A DNA stretch of 64,000 nt from Bradyrhizobium agreste (GTDB lineage Bacteria > Pseudomonadota > Alphaproteobacteria > Rhizobiales > Xanthobacteraceae): contig NZ_JACCHP010000004.1 in assembly GCF_016031625.1 (NCBI RefSeq), forward strand, positions 268,123-332,122. Reading direction: 5' to 3'. Below, one piece after another: positions 34,899 to 44,474 of the stretch; position 1 is the first letter of the stretch, and every line of letters starts with the position of its first letter. Below the pieces are notes generated by a model. It saw only the letters and a program-made list of their open reading frames with translations, searched no databases and had not been told where the DNA came from. The position numbers and the translations under genes were made by a program.

Positions 34899-36233
34899 TC
34901 AAGATGCGGTTCCCAGGTTCGCCTGTGCCGACGCCGACATCCACCGCGAGCGTTGCAGCAGAAAGTATGCGAGCGACACCGCAACGCAAACGGCCCAGAT
35001 CGCCGCCACACAATAGATCCCCAAGTCCAGCGTTTTGGTGGACTGGGTGAGATAACCGATGATGAATGGCGCGAAGAAGCCCGCCGTTAGACCGACCGAG
35101 TTGATGAACGCTATGCCGGTAGCTGCGGAGATGCCCTTGAGAGCAGCAGTCGGCAGGCTCCAGAACACGGGCAGCGTGGCCATGACGCCGCCCAGTGCCA
35201 TGCTCAGTCCTACCAAAACCATAACGAGAGTGTCCTTGAACCAAATGCTGATCAGGAATCCCAAGATGCCGAACAGGCAGCTTCCGACAAAGTGCAGACC
35301 ACGCTCCCGCCTGCGGTCCGAGCTTCGGCCAACCAGGAGCATCACGAGAACCGCGCCTGCGTACGGGACTGCCGAGTAGATCCCGAGCTGCACGGTGTCA
35401 GTGACCCCACTGCCCTTGATGAGCGAGGGCAGATAAAAGAACACTCCCGATTGCGCAAGCACGATGCCGAAGAGGATCACTGCAAGCATTAGAACGTCGA
35501 TATTTTTGAAAACCGCGGCGATCCCGAGAGAGGGCTTTTTGGTGTTTTCAGATTCTATGTTCGTTCGCAAACGGACCTTCTCGCCCCTCGTCAGCCAAGT
35601 TGCATCTTCGATATTGTCGCAAAGTGTGAACCAGACCACGAATGCAAGAATTACAGCGGGAAGACCCTCCACAAGGAACATCCATTGCCAGCCGGTGAGG
35701 GAAGCAACGCCGTGCATATTGGCGATGATCAAGCCGGAGAGCGGAGCTCCGAAGATGCCGGCGAGTGGAGCGGCCAGATAGAACAGCGAAGTGACGGTTG
35801 CGCGCCGTTCTGTGGGGTACCAGCGCATCATGTAAAAGATGACACCGGGAAACAGGCCCGCCTCGCCGATGCCGAGCGCAATGCGCATGATGTAAAACGA
35901 GTGTTCCGACCATACGAGGGCCATTCCCATCGAGATCAGGCCCCAGGTCAGGAGAATTCGGCCGAGCCAGCGGCGCGGACCGAAGTAGTGGAGCAGCAGA
36001 TTGCTGGGAACTTCCGAAGCTGCGTAGCCGATGAAGAATAGTCCGGCGCCCAGACCATAGATGGCTTCGTTGAGGCCGAGGTCTCCCATCATCTGTGGCT
36101 TCGCGAAAGAGACGTTGATCCGGTCCAGATAGGAGATCGTGTAGCAGGTAATCAGCAGCGGCATCAGATGCCGTGTCACCTTTTTGTAGAGCGGATTGTC
36201 CTTCGGATCCTGAGCGGGCATCTCCAAGCTCAT
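34899..36233 (-). CDS. MFS transporter, anion:cation symporter (ACS) type
   Basis: A 444-residue inner-membrane carrier with 12 hydrophobic segments. It has the ACS hallmarks YLDRINVSFAKPQM after the first helix, GLGAGLFFIGYAASEVPSNL and GIGEAGLFPGVIFYMMRWYP. Relatives move tartrate, hexuronates, phthalate or 4-hydroxyphenylacetate with protons. AGGAGGAG stands before the ATG at 36233. A TTAA-type palindrome lies 31 bp upstream, shared with the divergent GMC gene. It is convergent with the GntR gene. Confidence 0.92.
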   Translation of the reverse strand: MSLEMPAQDPKDNPLYKKVTRHLMPLLITCYTISYLDRINVSFAKPQMMGDLGLNEAIYGLGAGLFFIGYAASEVPSNLLLHYFGPRRWLGRILLTWGLISMGMALVWSEHSFYIMRIALGIGEAGLFPGVIFYMMRWYPTERRATVTSLFYLAAPLAGIFGAPLSGLIIANMHGVASLTGWQWMFLVEGLPAVILAFVVWFTLCDNIEDATWLTRGEKVRLRTNIESENTKKPSLGIAAVFKNIDVLMLAVILFGIVLAQSGVFFYLPSLIKGSGVTDTVQLGIYSAVPYAGAVLVMLLVGRSSDRRRERGLHFVGSCLFGILGFLISIWFKDTLVMVLVGLSMALGGVMATLPVFWSLPTAALKGISAATGIAFINSVGLTAGFFAPFIIGYLTQSTKTLDLGIYCVAAIWAVCVAVSLAYFLLQRSRWMSASAQANLGTAS

Positions 36234-36263
36234 GCTAGTCTCCTCCTGAGTATACCGCATTTG

Positions 36264-36279
36264 TTAATGTATACGTTAA
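36264..36279. promoter_or_regulatory. Palindromic operator TTAATGTATACGTTAA
   Basis: A 16-bp near-perfect dyad between the divergent MFS and GMC genes. Close copies stand before the HAD gene (40451) and the second sugar importer (55062). A core ATRTATAC-like dyad is typical of FadR-type GntR sites. Confidence 0.65.
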
Positions 36280-36374
36280 TGTCACAATTGCAGAGACGGG
36301 CTAGGGATGCAAGTACTTTTCTGGAAAGGCGTGCCTTGAGCGGGTTGCCAGCGAGCGGATAAGGGGAAGTGCTG

Positions 36375-38005
36375 ATGCGTGAGGAAATCGATTATGTGAT
36401 CGTGGGCGCTGGTGCGGCCGGCTGCGTGCTCGCAAATCGCCTGTCGGCCGATAGTGCCACGACGGTCTGCGTCCTCGAGGCTGATCCTGTGGACCGCAAT
36501 CCGTTCATTCATATGCCAGCCGGGTTTATCAAAACGCTTTTCGATCCTTCATGCACCTGGCAATTCAAGACGGATCCGACCCCACGTACGGGGGGACGAG
36601 CTATCTCGACGACCCAAGGCCGCACGCTAGGAGGTAGCTTCGTCGATCAACGGCATGGTCTATAACCGTGGCCAGCCAGCGGATTTTAACGGATGGGCTC
36701 AACGCGGGAACCGCGGTTGGGGATGGGACGATGTTTTGCCCTATTTCCGTCGCTCCATTCGCAGAATCGCGATCGAGAACGATGATGCTGCCCATGAAAT
36801 CATTCCTGTGAGCCGCATGGCCTGGATTCACCCTGCGTCAGAAGCGTTCATCCGCGGCTGCATCGGTGTCGGCATCCCCTCAATCAGGACTACAATTCCG
36901 GTCGGCAAGAGGGCGTCGGATATTTCCAGCGTACCATCCGGAATGGACTGCGTGTGAGCAGCGCGAAGGCCTTCCTGAGACCGGCGCTCGGTCGATCGAA
37001 TCTGGATTTACGGACAGGCGCGCGCGCATGCAAAATCGTCATCGAGTCCAGGCGAGCCACCGGCGTTCGTTACGTTCGGCAACGTGGGGCGCCTCCCCTG
37101 GAGGTTCGGGCGCGCCGCGAGGTTATCGTGTCCAGCGGTACAGCGAATACCGCGCGTCTACTGCAGATCTCTGGCATTGGTCCCGCACAATTGCTTCGAA
37201 GCATCGGAGTCGAGGTGCTCCACGAACTTCCGGGCGTCGGCGAGAATTTTCGTGATCACCTCGCCGTGCGTGTTGTAATGCGTGCGCGGGATGCATGGTC
37301 ACCTTGAACGAACTGTCGCGCGGCTTTCGACTGGGCGGGCAGATCGCGCGATGGGCGGTGCGTCGACCAAACATACTCGCCACCACACCCTCGCAGGTTC
37401 ATGTATTTTGGAAGTCCTCCGAGGCTCTCGACGCGCCCGATCTGCAATGTGTCTTCCCCCCTGGTTCTTACAAGCAAGGCGCCGTCTACGTTTTGGATGA
37501 CTATCCGGGGTTCACGGCCGGGGCTTGGCCCCACAGACCGCAGAGCTCGGGATATGTGCGCGCACGATCGGCGGACGTCTTCGATGACCCGGTCCTTCAG
37601 CCCAACTATCTGGAAGACGCTGCCGATCGGCGTGTCACTGTCGATGGACTGCGCTTGCTTCGTCGGCTGTTAACGAGCCCCGAATTCTCTGAATTCATTT
37701 CCCACGAGACCCTCCCGGGACCGGATGTACGGACTGATGACGAGCTGCTCGACTTTGCCTATGCTAATGGAAGCACATGTTATCACCTCGTCGGGACCGT
37801 CCGAATGGGCCCTGCAGATGATTCGGGCGCAGTGGTCGACAACGAGCTCCGCGTCCACGGCTTGGCCGGCCTGCGGATCGTTGACGCTTCCATCATGCCG
37901 ACGATGCCTTCAGCCAATACATACGCCACGACGCTGATGATTGCGGAGAAGGCAGCCGATATGATCCGCGACAGAAGGGCCGCGTCCCCAGATCTCGCGC
38001 CTTGA
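36375..38005 (+). pseudogene. GMC-family oxidoreductase with three frameshifts
   Basis: The pieces join into one FAD-dependent alcohol/choline dehydrogenase-like protein. They run from YVIVGAGAAGCVLANRLSAD and GRTLGGS, through [14 protein letters not shown] and [15 protein letters not shown], to SSGTANTARLLQISGIG and the end CYHLVGTVRMG, with VDASIMPTMPSANT. The frame is lost at 36639-36640 (one T too many), at the CCCC run 36876-36879 (one C too few) and near 37291-37298 (one base missing). All other family motifs are preserved, so loss is recent or due to sequence error. An intact enzyme would oxidise an alcohol to an aldehyde for the aldehyde dehydrogenase at 38172. It shares the operator at 36264. 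Confidence 0.8.
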
Positions 38006-38026
38006 TCCTCGGATTTAGATAAAGGC

Positions 38027-38050
38027 GGCCGCTGCCAAAGGGCAGCGGCC
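38027..38050. terminator. Strong hairpin between convergent genes
   Basis: GGCCGCTGCC, loop AAAG and GGCAGCGGCC form a perfect 10-bp GC-rich stem just after the GMC stop. It can end both the GMC unit and the convergent aldehyde dehydrogenase unit. No T tract follows. Confidence 0.6.
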
Positions 38051-38171
38051 AAGTCGAGGGAGGAAGCAGACGACCGGCCTGCCAGCGGAGAGCGCGAGAT
38101 CCGGCAAATACTTTGCCGTACGGCGATATTTGCTTCAGATCGCGACTCTGACTGAATTCCGAAACGGGTCT

Positions 38172-39653
38172 TCAACGCATTACGAAGGGATCGGCAACAT
38201 CTTCTGCGGTGCTGATCATCACGCTCTTGGTCTGCAGATAGTTCTGGATGGAATCGAGCCCGTTCTCGCGACCGATCCCCGAGTGCTTGTAGCCTCCCAG
38301 AGGAGAGAGATAGCTGATCACTCTATAAGTGTTGACCCAGACCGTCCCGGCCTGAAGTCTCTCCGACATTCTTAGCACCCGGCGGATGTCCCTGGTCCAG
38401 AAGCCGGCCGCAAGGCCATAGGTCGTGTCGTTGGCGATCCTGAGAGCCTCCTCCTCGTCGTCGAACGGGATGCAGGCCAAAACGGGCCCGAAGACCTCCT
38501 CTTGTGCAATCCGCATCTCGTTGCGAACACCAGTGAAGATGGTCGGTTCGACGAAGTAGCCGCCATCTCCGACCTCGGGTCCCGATGCGGGCCCGCCGCC
38601 GAGAACGCATGTCGCCCCTTCGCCCTTGGCGACACCGATGTACTCGAGGATCTTGCGATATTGGGGAGGCGTGGTGACCGGACCCACTTGCGTACCAGTC
38701 AGCAGCGGATCACCCTTCTTGGCACGCTTGGCGAATTCGACAATCCGTTCGACGAAACGATCATGGATGCTTCGCTGGACCAGCAGGCGTGAACCAGCGA
38801 TACATGTCTGACCAGTCGCAGCGAAGATTCCGGAGATCACGCCTTTGACCGCATTGTCGATCTCCGCATCGTCGAAGACGATGTGCGGAGATTTTCCGCC
38901 GAGCTCGAGTGTGACCTTTTTGAACGTGCGGGCCGCGACCTGGCCGATGTGCCGACCAGTGTTCTCGCTCCCCGTGAACGCGATCTTGGCCACGTCCGGA
39001 TGGCACGTCAGAGCATCTCCGATTTCGTTTCCGAAGCCGGTGACGACGTTAAATACTCCAGCGGGAAATCCCGCTTTCTCGACCAACTTGGCGAACTCGA
39101 GCGTCGAGGCTGATGTGAACTCGGATGGCTTCGCGACGAAAGTATTGCCCGCGGCGAGTGCCGGTGCGAGCTTGTAGGCCAGAAGGAGCAGGGGTGAATT
39201 CCAGGCCGTGATGCCCACGCAGACGCCCAGCGGCTCGTGACGAGTGAAATTGAACGTCTGCGGCTTGTCGATCGGAATGACGGCGCCTTGGATTTTGTCA
39301 GCGAGACCGCCGAAATAGTAATACCATTGCGGAATGTAGCGCAGTTGGAAAGCCATCTCGTTGATAAGCTTTCCGTTGTCGGTCACCTCAATACGCGCGA
39401 GCATGTCGGCGTTCTCGGCAATGAGGTCACCCAATCTGCGTAGGAGATGGCCTCTGTCGCTCGGCGTCAGCTGTGGCCATGGCCCCGTCGTGAACGCCGA
39501 CTTGGCGGCAAGGACGGCTTGATCGACATCCGTCTGCCTTCCGCGCGGGATCATCGCCCAAGGCTTGCCCGTGAAGGGATTCTGACTCTCGAACTGCTCG
39601 CCACCGGCTGCATCGACCCACTGACCGCCGATAAACATCTTGTAGGATTGCAT
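38172..39653 (-). CDS. NAD(P)-dependent aldehyde dehydrogenase
   Basis: A 493-residue ALDH superfamily enzyme. It has the cofactor segment ITAWNSPLLLLAYKLAPALA, VVTGFGNEIG, FTGSENTGRHIG, the general-base glutamate in VTLELGGKSPH and the catalytic cysteine in GQTCIAGSRLLV. The late EEVFGPVLACIPFD is also present. The ATG at 39651-39653 has GGTGAGAG upstream. It lies 43 bases behind the HAD gene in the same unit and is convergent with the broken GMC gene. An alcohol-to-acid oxidation route is likely. Substrate unknown. Confidence 0.92.
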   Translation of the reverse strand: MQSYKMFIGGQWVDAAGGEQFESQNPFTGKPWAMIPRGRQTDVDQAVLAAKSAFTTGPWPQLTPSDRGHLLRRLGDLIAENADMLARIEVTDNGKLINEMAFQLRYIPQWYYYFGGLADKIQGAVIPIDKPQTFNFTRHEPLGVCVGITAWNSPLLLLAYKLAPALAAGNTFVAKPSEFTSASTLEFAKLVEKAGFPAGVFNVVTGFGNEIGDALTCHPDVAKIAFTGSENTGRHIGQVAARTFKKVTLELGGKSPHIVFDDAEIDNAVKGVISGIFAATGQTCIAGSRLLVQRSIHDRFVERIVEFAKRAKKGDPLLTGTQVGPVTTPPQYRKILEYIGVAKGEGATCVLGGGPASGPEVGDGGYFVEPTIFTGVRNEMRIAQEEVFGPVLACIPFDDEEEALRIANDTTYGLAAGFWTRDIRRVLRMSERLQAGTVWVNTYRVISYLSPLGGYKHSGIGRENGLDSIQNYLQTKSVMISTAEDVADPFVMR

Positions 39654-39696
39654 GCTCTCACCGTTCGGCTTGGTATTTTTGTGATCCTGCGCTGGA

Positions 39697-40416
39697 TCAA
39701 GTTCCCATTTGCTGGGCGAGATCGATGATGTCCTTTGCGACGATGTCCCAGTCTTGTTCGGGAACCAAATCCGTCGTTTGTCCGGATCCGTACTCAATCG
39801 GTCGCGGGATGAATGCGGTCTTCAGCCCGAGCGCGCGAGCCGCCGCAAGATCGTAGTTGTGGGCGGCGCACATCATCACCTGGGCAGGGTTGAGGTACAT
39901 CAGACGGCACACTCCGAGATAAGTCTCCGGATGAGGCTTGAAGTGACGGAAGAGCTCGCACGAAAATACGTTGTCCCAGGGGAGCCCGGCGTGCTTCGCC
40001 ATGTTGACGAGCAGCGCGACGTTTCCGTTCGAGAGCGGGCCGATCACGTACTTCCGTTTGAGGCGCGTGAGTCCATCGACAGCGTCGGGCCAACCATCGA
40101 GCCTATGCCAGACGGAGTTGACGTGCTGCATCTGGGAACGAGATAGATTCTTGATCCCGACCTCCGCCGCCACCTTTTCGAGGGCGTGCGCGTGAAGCTC
40201 GTCGAGGTTGGTCCAACCGATCTCGCCGTTTCTCACGCGGTTCTTCTCGGGCTCGTATTCGAGCCGCCAGCGGTCCGCCAGTGCGGTCCAGTCGGCCTGA
40301 ATCCCTTCGTTACGCCCCCAAATCGATAGATCACGGATGATGCTGCCGCGCCAATCGACCACTGTGCCGAAGGTGTCGAATACGACGACTTTGACGTCTT
40401 TGGTCAAACTCTTCAT
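39697..40416 (-). CDS. HAD hydrolase, haloacid dehalogenase type II-like
   Basis: A 239-residue HAD protein with nucleophile motif VVVFDTFGTVVDWRG, motif II serine in GPLSNGN, motif III lysine in RHFKPHPETY and motif IV CAAHNYDLAAAR. The sequence resembles L-2-haloacid dehalogenases, but the serine before the Asn (SSN in those enzymes) is not present here, and phosphatase-like members are common. The start is the ATG at 40416. The palindrome TTAACGTATGCATTAC lies 34 bp upstream, so this gene and the aldehyde dehydrogenase appear to be under the shared regulator. Dehalogenation is possible but not proven. Confidence 0.85.
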   Translation of the reverse strand: MKSLTKDVKVVVFDTFGTVVDWRGSIIRDLSIWGRNEGIQADWTALADRWRLEYEPEKNRVRNGEIGWTNLDELHAHALEKVAAEVGIKNLSRSQMQHVNSVWHRLDGWPDAVDGLTRLKRKYVIGPLSNGNVALLVNMAKHAGLPWDNVFSCELFRHFKPHPETYLGVCRLMYLNPAQVMMCAAHNYDLAAARALGLKTAFIPRPIEYGSGQTTDLVPEQDWDIVAKDIIDLAQQMGT

Positions 40417-40450
40417 CGTCCGGCGCGCCCTGGCTGTTGCAACGAATTTG

Positions 40451-40466
40451 TTAACGTATGCATTAC
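40451..40466. promoter_or_regulatory. Palindromic operator TTAACGTATGCATTAC
   Basis: A 16-bp site matching TTAAYGYATRCRTTAA except for the last base. It stands directly before the HAD/aldehyde dehydrogenase unit, just behind the transketolase stop at 40520. Confidence 0.6.
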
Positions 40467-40519
40467 GAGATAGGGTGCGGCGCGTCAAGCCGGACGCGCC
40501 CTGTGCGGCATGGTTCCTC

Positions 40520-42538
40520 TCAAGAACTTCTGACGGCACGCTTCACTTGATGGACGACGTTCTCGGCGGTGATGCCGAAGTGACGGAACAGGTCCTCTCC
40601 AGGTCCCGACGCCCCGAACCCGGTCATCCCGACGAAGATGCCGTCCTCGCCGAGATAACGCTCCCAGCCCTGGCGGACGGCCGCCTCGATTCCCACCTTG
40701 AGTGTATCCGCGCCGCCAAGAGTGCTGCGCCGGTAGTCTTCGTCCTGCTGCTCGAAAGCTTCCCAGCTTGGCATCGAGACCACCGCGGACGATATCCCTT
40801 CCTTTTCAAGAAGCCGCTTTGCCTTGAGCGCGATCGAGACCTCGGACCCGGTCGCAACCAGGCTGACCTGTCTCGGACCGCCGACCGCCGCGGCGAGCAC
40901 GTACGCGCCCCGCGCACAGAGATTCTCGTCGGTATGGCTGCGGCGAACCGGTGGTAAAGCTTGACGGGAGAGGATCAGGGAAGAGGGACCATCCCGCCTC
41001 GCCAATGCTATCTCCCAACATTCGGCGACCTCCACCGCGTCGGCCGGTCGCATGACCAGCATGTTCGGGATCGCCCTAAGTGAGGCCAGGATCTCGACGG
41101 GCTGATGGGTAGGTCCATTCTGCCCAATTCCGATCGAGTCGTGGCTGTAGACGAATATGCTGCGCACCCCCATGAGGGCGGCCATTCTGATCGCAGGTCT
41201 TAAGTAATCGGAGAAGGCCAAATAGGTCGCCCCGATCGGAACGATACCGCCGTGGGCGGCCATGCCGTTCATCATTGATCCCATGGCATGCTCGCGTATC
41301 CCGTAGTGAACAAAGCGCCCTCCTCTGTCACTCGCCGCAAAAGCACGCAGTTCGCGCTTGTGCCCCGTCGGCCCTTCGAGATCCGGAGCTCCGCTCACCA
41401 ACTCGGGAATCGCGGCAAATACGCTTGCGATTGCCTCTCCGGAAGATTGAATAGACGGTTGGGCGGGCAGGTTGATCGCCGACCGCTTATACAGCCGCAG
41501 GGACTCCTCCCAGCCCGTCGGCAGCTCCCGCGCGGCGAGGCGCTCCACAAGAGCGCGTTTGTCCGCTGGCAGCCCGGCAAGCCGCGCCTGCCAGGCGCGA
41601 TATTCGACGCCATTGCGCGCCTCTATCATGCTCCGCCAACCTGCCAAGACGTTTTCCGGGACGACAAACGGTGGTGAAGTCCAGTCCAGGCGCTCGCGCG
41701 CGGCTTCGGTGTCCTCTTTGAAGACACGACTACCATGCGCGCCCCTCTGACCTTCGAGCCGAACGAATCCCCGGCCGATGGTCGTGGCGCACGCGATCAG
41801 ACTTGGCCTGGAATCGGATTTGGCGTGAGCGATCGCAACGTCGATTGCCTCCATGTCGTGTCCGTCTGCATCCAGAACCTGCCAGCCCGCAGCCCTGAAC
41901 CGGCTTCGGATATCCTCGCTGATCGAGATCGAAGTGCTGCCGTCGTCCGTGATTGAGTTGTCGTCCCACAGTACGATCAGCTTTCCCAATCTCAAATGCC
42001 CGGCGAGCGAAAGTGCCTCCTGAGCGACCCCTTCCATCAGGCAACCGTCGCCGGCGAGAACATATGTGAAGTGGTCGACTATGTCTGGTCCGAGTACGCT
42101 ACGCAGATGCTCTTCCGCAACGGCCATTCCCACGCCATTCGCGAAACCCTGACCAAGAGGACCGGTTGTCACCTCAATGCCATGTTCCGTTGCGTATTCC
42201 GGATGGCCATGACAGATCGAGCCAAGTTTTCGGAACGACTTGATCTGTTCGATCGTAACGGCCTCGTAGCCACTGAGGTGCAGCACGGAGTACAGCAGCA
42301 TTGAACCGTGACCGTTCGAGAGCACGAATCTGTCGCGATCAAACCAATTCGGATTGGCGGGATTTAGCTTTAGGTGGCGTGTGAACAGAACGGTGGCGAT
42401 CTCTGCGCAACCGAGCGGAGCTCCCGGATGACCATCGCCAGAGCGCTCGATCGCGTCCAGAGACAGCATCCTGATGGCGTCCGCCATCTTCTTGCTCAGG
42501 GTTGCGTCGGCAAGCACTTGTGTTCGGACGACATTCAT
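40520..42538 (-). CDS. tkt: Transketolase (full length)
   Basis: A 672-residue thiamine-diphosphate enzyme with all three transketolase domains. The N-terminal part has SGDGHPGAPLG, GPLGQGFANGVGMA and the ThDP motif GDGCLMEG to WDDN. The middle part has RFVHYGIREHAMG and the catalytic GVRSIFVYSHDSIGIGQNGPTHQP. The C-terminal domain ends near GFGASGPGEDLFRHFGIT. It moves two-carbon ketol units between sugar phosphates. A separate split transketolase lies 5 kb away, so this is not the only copy in the region. Its position next to TRAP and aldehyde dehydrogenase genes suggests a catabolic role. Confidence 0.94.
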   Translation of the reverse strand: MNVVRTQVLADATLSKKMADAIRMLSLDAIERSGDGHPGAPLGCAEIATVLFTRHLKLNPANPNWFDRDRFVLSNGHGSMLLYSVLHLSGYEAVTIEQIKSFRKLGSICHGHPEYATEHGIEVTTGPLGQGFANGVGMAVAEEHLRSVLGPDIVDHFTYVLAGDGCLMEGVAQEALSLAGHLRLGKLIVLWDDNSITDDGSTSISISEDIRSRFRAAGWQVLDADGHDMEAIDVAIAHAKSDSRPSLIACATTIGRGFVRLEGQRGAHGSRVFKEDTEAARERLDWTSPPFVVPENVLAGWRSMIEARNGVEYRAWQARLAGLPADKRALVERLAARELPTGWEESLRLYKRSAINLPAQPSIQSSGEAIASVFAAIPELVSGAPDLEGPTGHKRELRAFAASDRGGRFVHYGIREHAMGSMMNGMAAHGGIVPIGATYLAFSDYLRPAIRMAALMGVRSIFVYSHDSIGIGQNGPTHQPVEILASLRAIPNMLVMRPADAVEVAECWEIALARRDGPSSLILSRQALPPVRRSHTDENLCARGAYVLAAAVGGPRQVSLVATGSEVSIALKAKRLLEKEGISSAVVSMPSWEAFEQQDEDYRRSTLGGADTLKVGIEAAVRQGWERYLGEDGIFVGMTGFGASGPGEDLFRHFGITAENVVHQVKRAVRSS

Positions 42539-42595
42539 AAGTTTACTCTCGCTTTATCGGGTGTGTGGTCGCTGATCTGCGTCTGCAGGCCCGCC

Positions 42596-44464
42596 TTAAA
42601 GGAAGCCGGTGGAAAGCCAGGGGATGCCGGCCACGATCGTTAGGCCGACCAAAAGGGCCCCCACGTATCCCAACAGGGGTCGGATGCCTTCCGCCGGATC
42701 CACGCGGCCTATCGCGCACGCGGCATAGTAGCCAACGCCAAAGGGCGGCAAGAACAGCCCGATTCCCATCGCGAGAATGACGACCATGGCATAGTGGACT
42801 TCATGGATGCCGACGCTCTTCGCGATCGGAAACATCAGCGGCGCGAACAGCACAAGCGCAGGGATCCCTTCCAGCACGCTTCCGAGGATCACGAACATAA
42901 CAATGGATACGATCATGAAGGTCGGGGCGCCCCCCGGAAGCGACGACATCATCTTGGCGAGATCACGCGAGAAGCCCGACTGGGTGAGGCACCAGGCGAC
43001 GGTCGTCGCGGCTCCTATGATGAAGAGGATCGCACCCGACAGGGCAGCCGTATCGACAAGCATCTTGGGAAGTTTAGACCAGTCGCAACGACGGTAAATC
43101 AAAAGTCCAACGAGAATCGAGTAAGCAATACCAATCGTGGAGACCTCAGTGGCGGTGGCAACCCCCTCGACGACCGCCGCTCTTATGATGAACGGCAGGG
43201 CAAGGGCCGGCGTCGCGAAGAGAAACGATTTGAGGACCTCTTTGCGACTCGGCGTTCTCGCGTCGGACACGTTCGCCTTGCGGTTGCGCCACCAGACTAG
43301 GACCGCGAGGGATGCCCCCACCGCGACGGCTGGGAGAAGACCGCCGGTGAAAAGTGCTGCGATAGACACCGTCGTGACCGATCCGATCGTGATCAACACA
43401 AGGCTTGGAGGAATCGTTTCGGTCTGGGCTCCCGTCGCGGCCAGTAGCGCCACGAGTTCGCCGCCGCGTTGCCCGCGTTTCCTCATTTCCGGAAACAGCG
43501 ACGGCGCCACGGCCGCCATGTCGGCGGTCTTGGATCCGGAGATGCCGGATACCAGATACATTGCGCCGATCAGCACATAGCTCAATCCGCCCCTGACGTG
43601 CCCCAGCAGCGCGGCGAGGAAGTCGACCATAGCCTTCGCCATCCCAGTCGTTTCCATGAGCATTCCAAGAAACACGAACAAAGGCACAGCCAGCAGGATC
43701 AGGTGGGACATACCCTCGTCGAGCCGACCAGCAATGGTGAGCAACGGAGCATTGGTCGACAGACCTAGGTAGCCCAGTGCGGCGATCGCGAAGGCGAACG
43801 CAATGGGCACGCCAAGGAAGACCGCTACTCCGACAAGTCCGACGAAGAATATGATGAGATTGAGGTTTCCGAGTGCATGGAAAAGGCCACGCAAATACCA
43901 GGCGCTGGCCATTGCGAATGCAATGAAACAGGCCGCGGTCGCCACACGTCGAAAGCTGGCCATCGAACTGAGCCGAGCCAGAGCGAAGACAATCATCAAA
44001 CCAAAGCCGATGGGAAGCGCGGAGGCCCTAATCGAGCCCGAGATTTCTAACGCCGGAGTGATGACAAACGATTCTTCGTGCGCGTAGTCGAACGAGGGAA
44101 CGAAAACGAGCAGCATCAGCGCTACGCACACCAGCAACGCCAGGAGTTCGCAATTAGCGCGAGCAGCTCCGGGAAAGCGATCGACCAGCGCAGTCATGCG
44201 CATGTGCTGGCCTCGGTGCAGGGCGATCGCCGTCCCCAACATCGAAAGCCATACGAACAGAATCTGAGCCAGTTCGTCCGTCCACACGATGGGATTATGG
44301 AAGACATATCGTGCGACGACGCCTACCGAGAGCAGACCGATTTCGACGGCCACAACGAGGCCGGCGAGAAATTCGGTGACGGTCACCAGAGGCCCTAATA
44401 GGCGCGGTACGGGCGCCGATTGAACTCCAACGTCCATTACCGTATGCTCCGCGGCTGGCGACAT
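42596..44464 (-). CDS. TRAP transporter fused permease (DctQ-DctM)
   Basis: A 622-residue membrane protein that joins both TRAP membrane subunits. The first 170 residues are DctQ-like (NPIVWTDELAQILFVWLSMLG and GQHMRMTAL). A hydrophobic linker leads to a DctM domain with PLFVFLGMLMETTGMA, SGISGSKTADMAAVAPSLFP and IPPSLVLITIGSVTTVS. GAGGAG precedes the ATG. The binding-protein gene ends 10 bases upstream. It is a clear paralogue of the fused permease at 59293-61230, sharing the LSGAILFIIG and LTQSGFSR regions. Substrate probably an acid sugar. Confidence 0.92.
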   Translation of the reverse strand: MSPAAEHTVMDVGVQSAPVPRLLGPLVTVTEFLAGLVVAVEIGLLSVGVVARYVFHNPIVWTDELAQILFVWLSMLGTAIALHRGQHMRMTALVDRFPGAARANCELLALLVCVALMLLVFVPSFDYAHEESFVITPALEISGSIRASALPIGFGLMIVFALARLSSMASFRRVATAACFIAFAMASAWYLRGLFHALGNLNLIIFFVGLVGVAVFLGVPIAFAFAIAALGYLGLSTNAPLLTIAGRLDEGMSHLILLAVPLFVFLGMLMETTGMAKAMVDFLAALLGHVRGGLSYVLIGAMYLVSGISGSKTADMAAVAPSLFPEMRKRGQRGGELVALLAATGAQTETIPPSLVLITIGSVTTVSIAALFTGGLLPAVAVGASLAVLVWWRNRKANVSDARTPSRKEVLKSFLFATPALALPFIIRAAVVEGVATATEVSTIGIAYSILVGLLIYRRCDWSKLPKMLVDTAALSGAILFIIGAATTVAWCLTQSGFSRDLAKMMSSLPGGAPTFMIVSIVMFVILGSVLEGIPALVLFAPLMFPIAKSVGIHEVHYAMVVILAMGIGLFLPPFGVGYYAACAIGRVDPAEGIRPLLGYVGALLVGLTIVAGIPWLSTGFL

Positions 44465-44474
44465 CGTACGCTCC

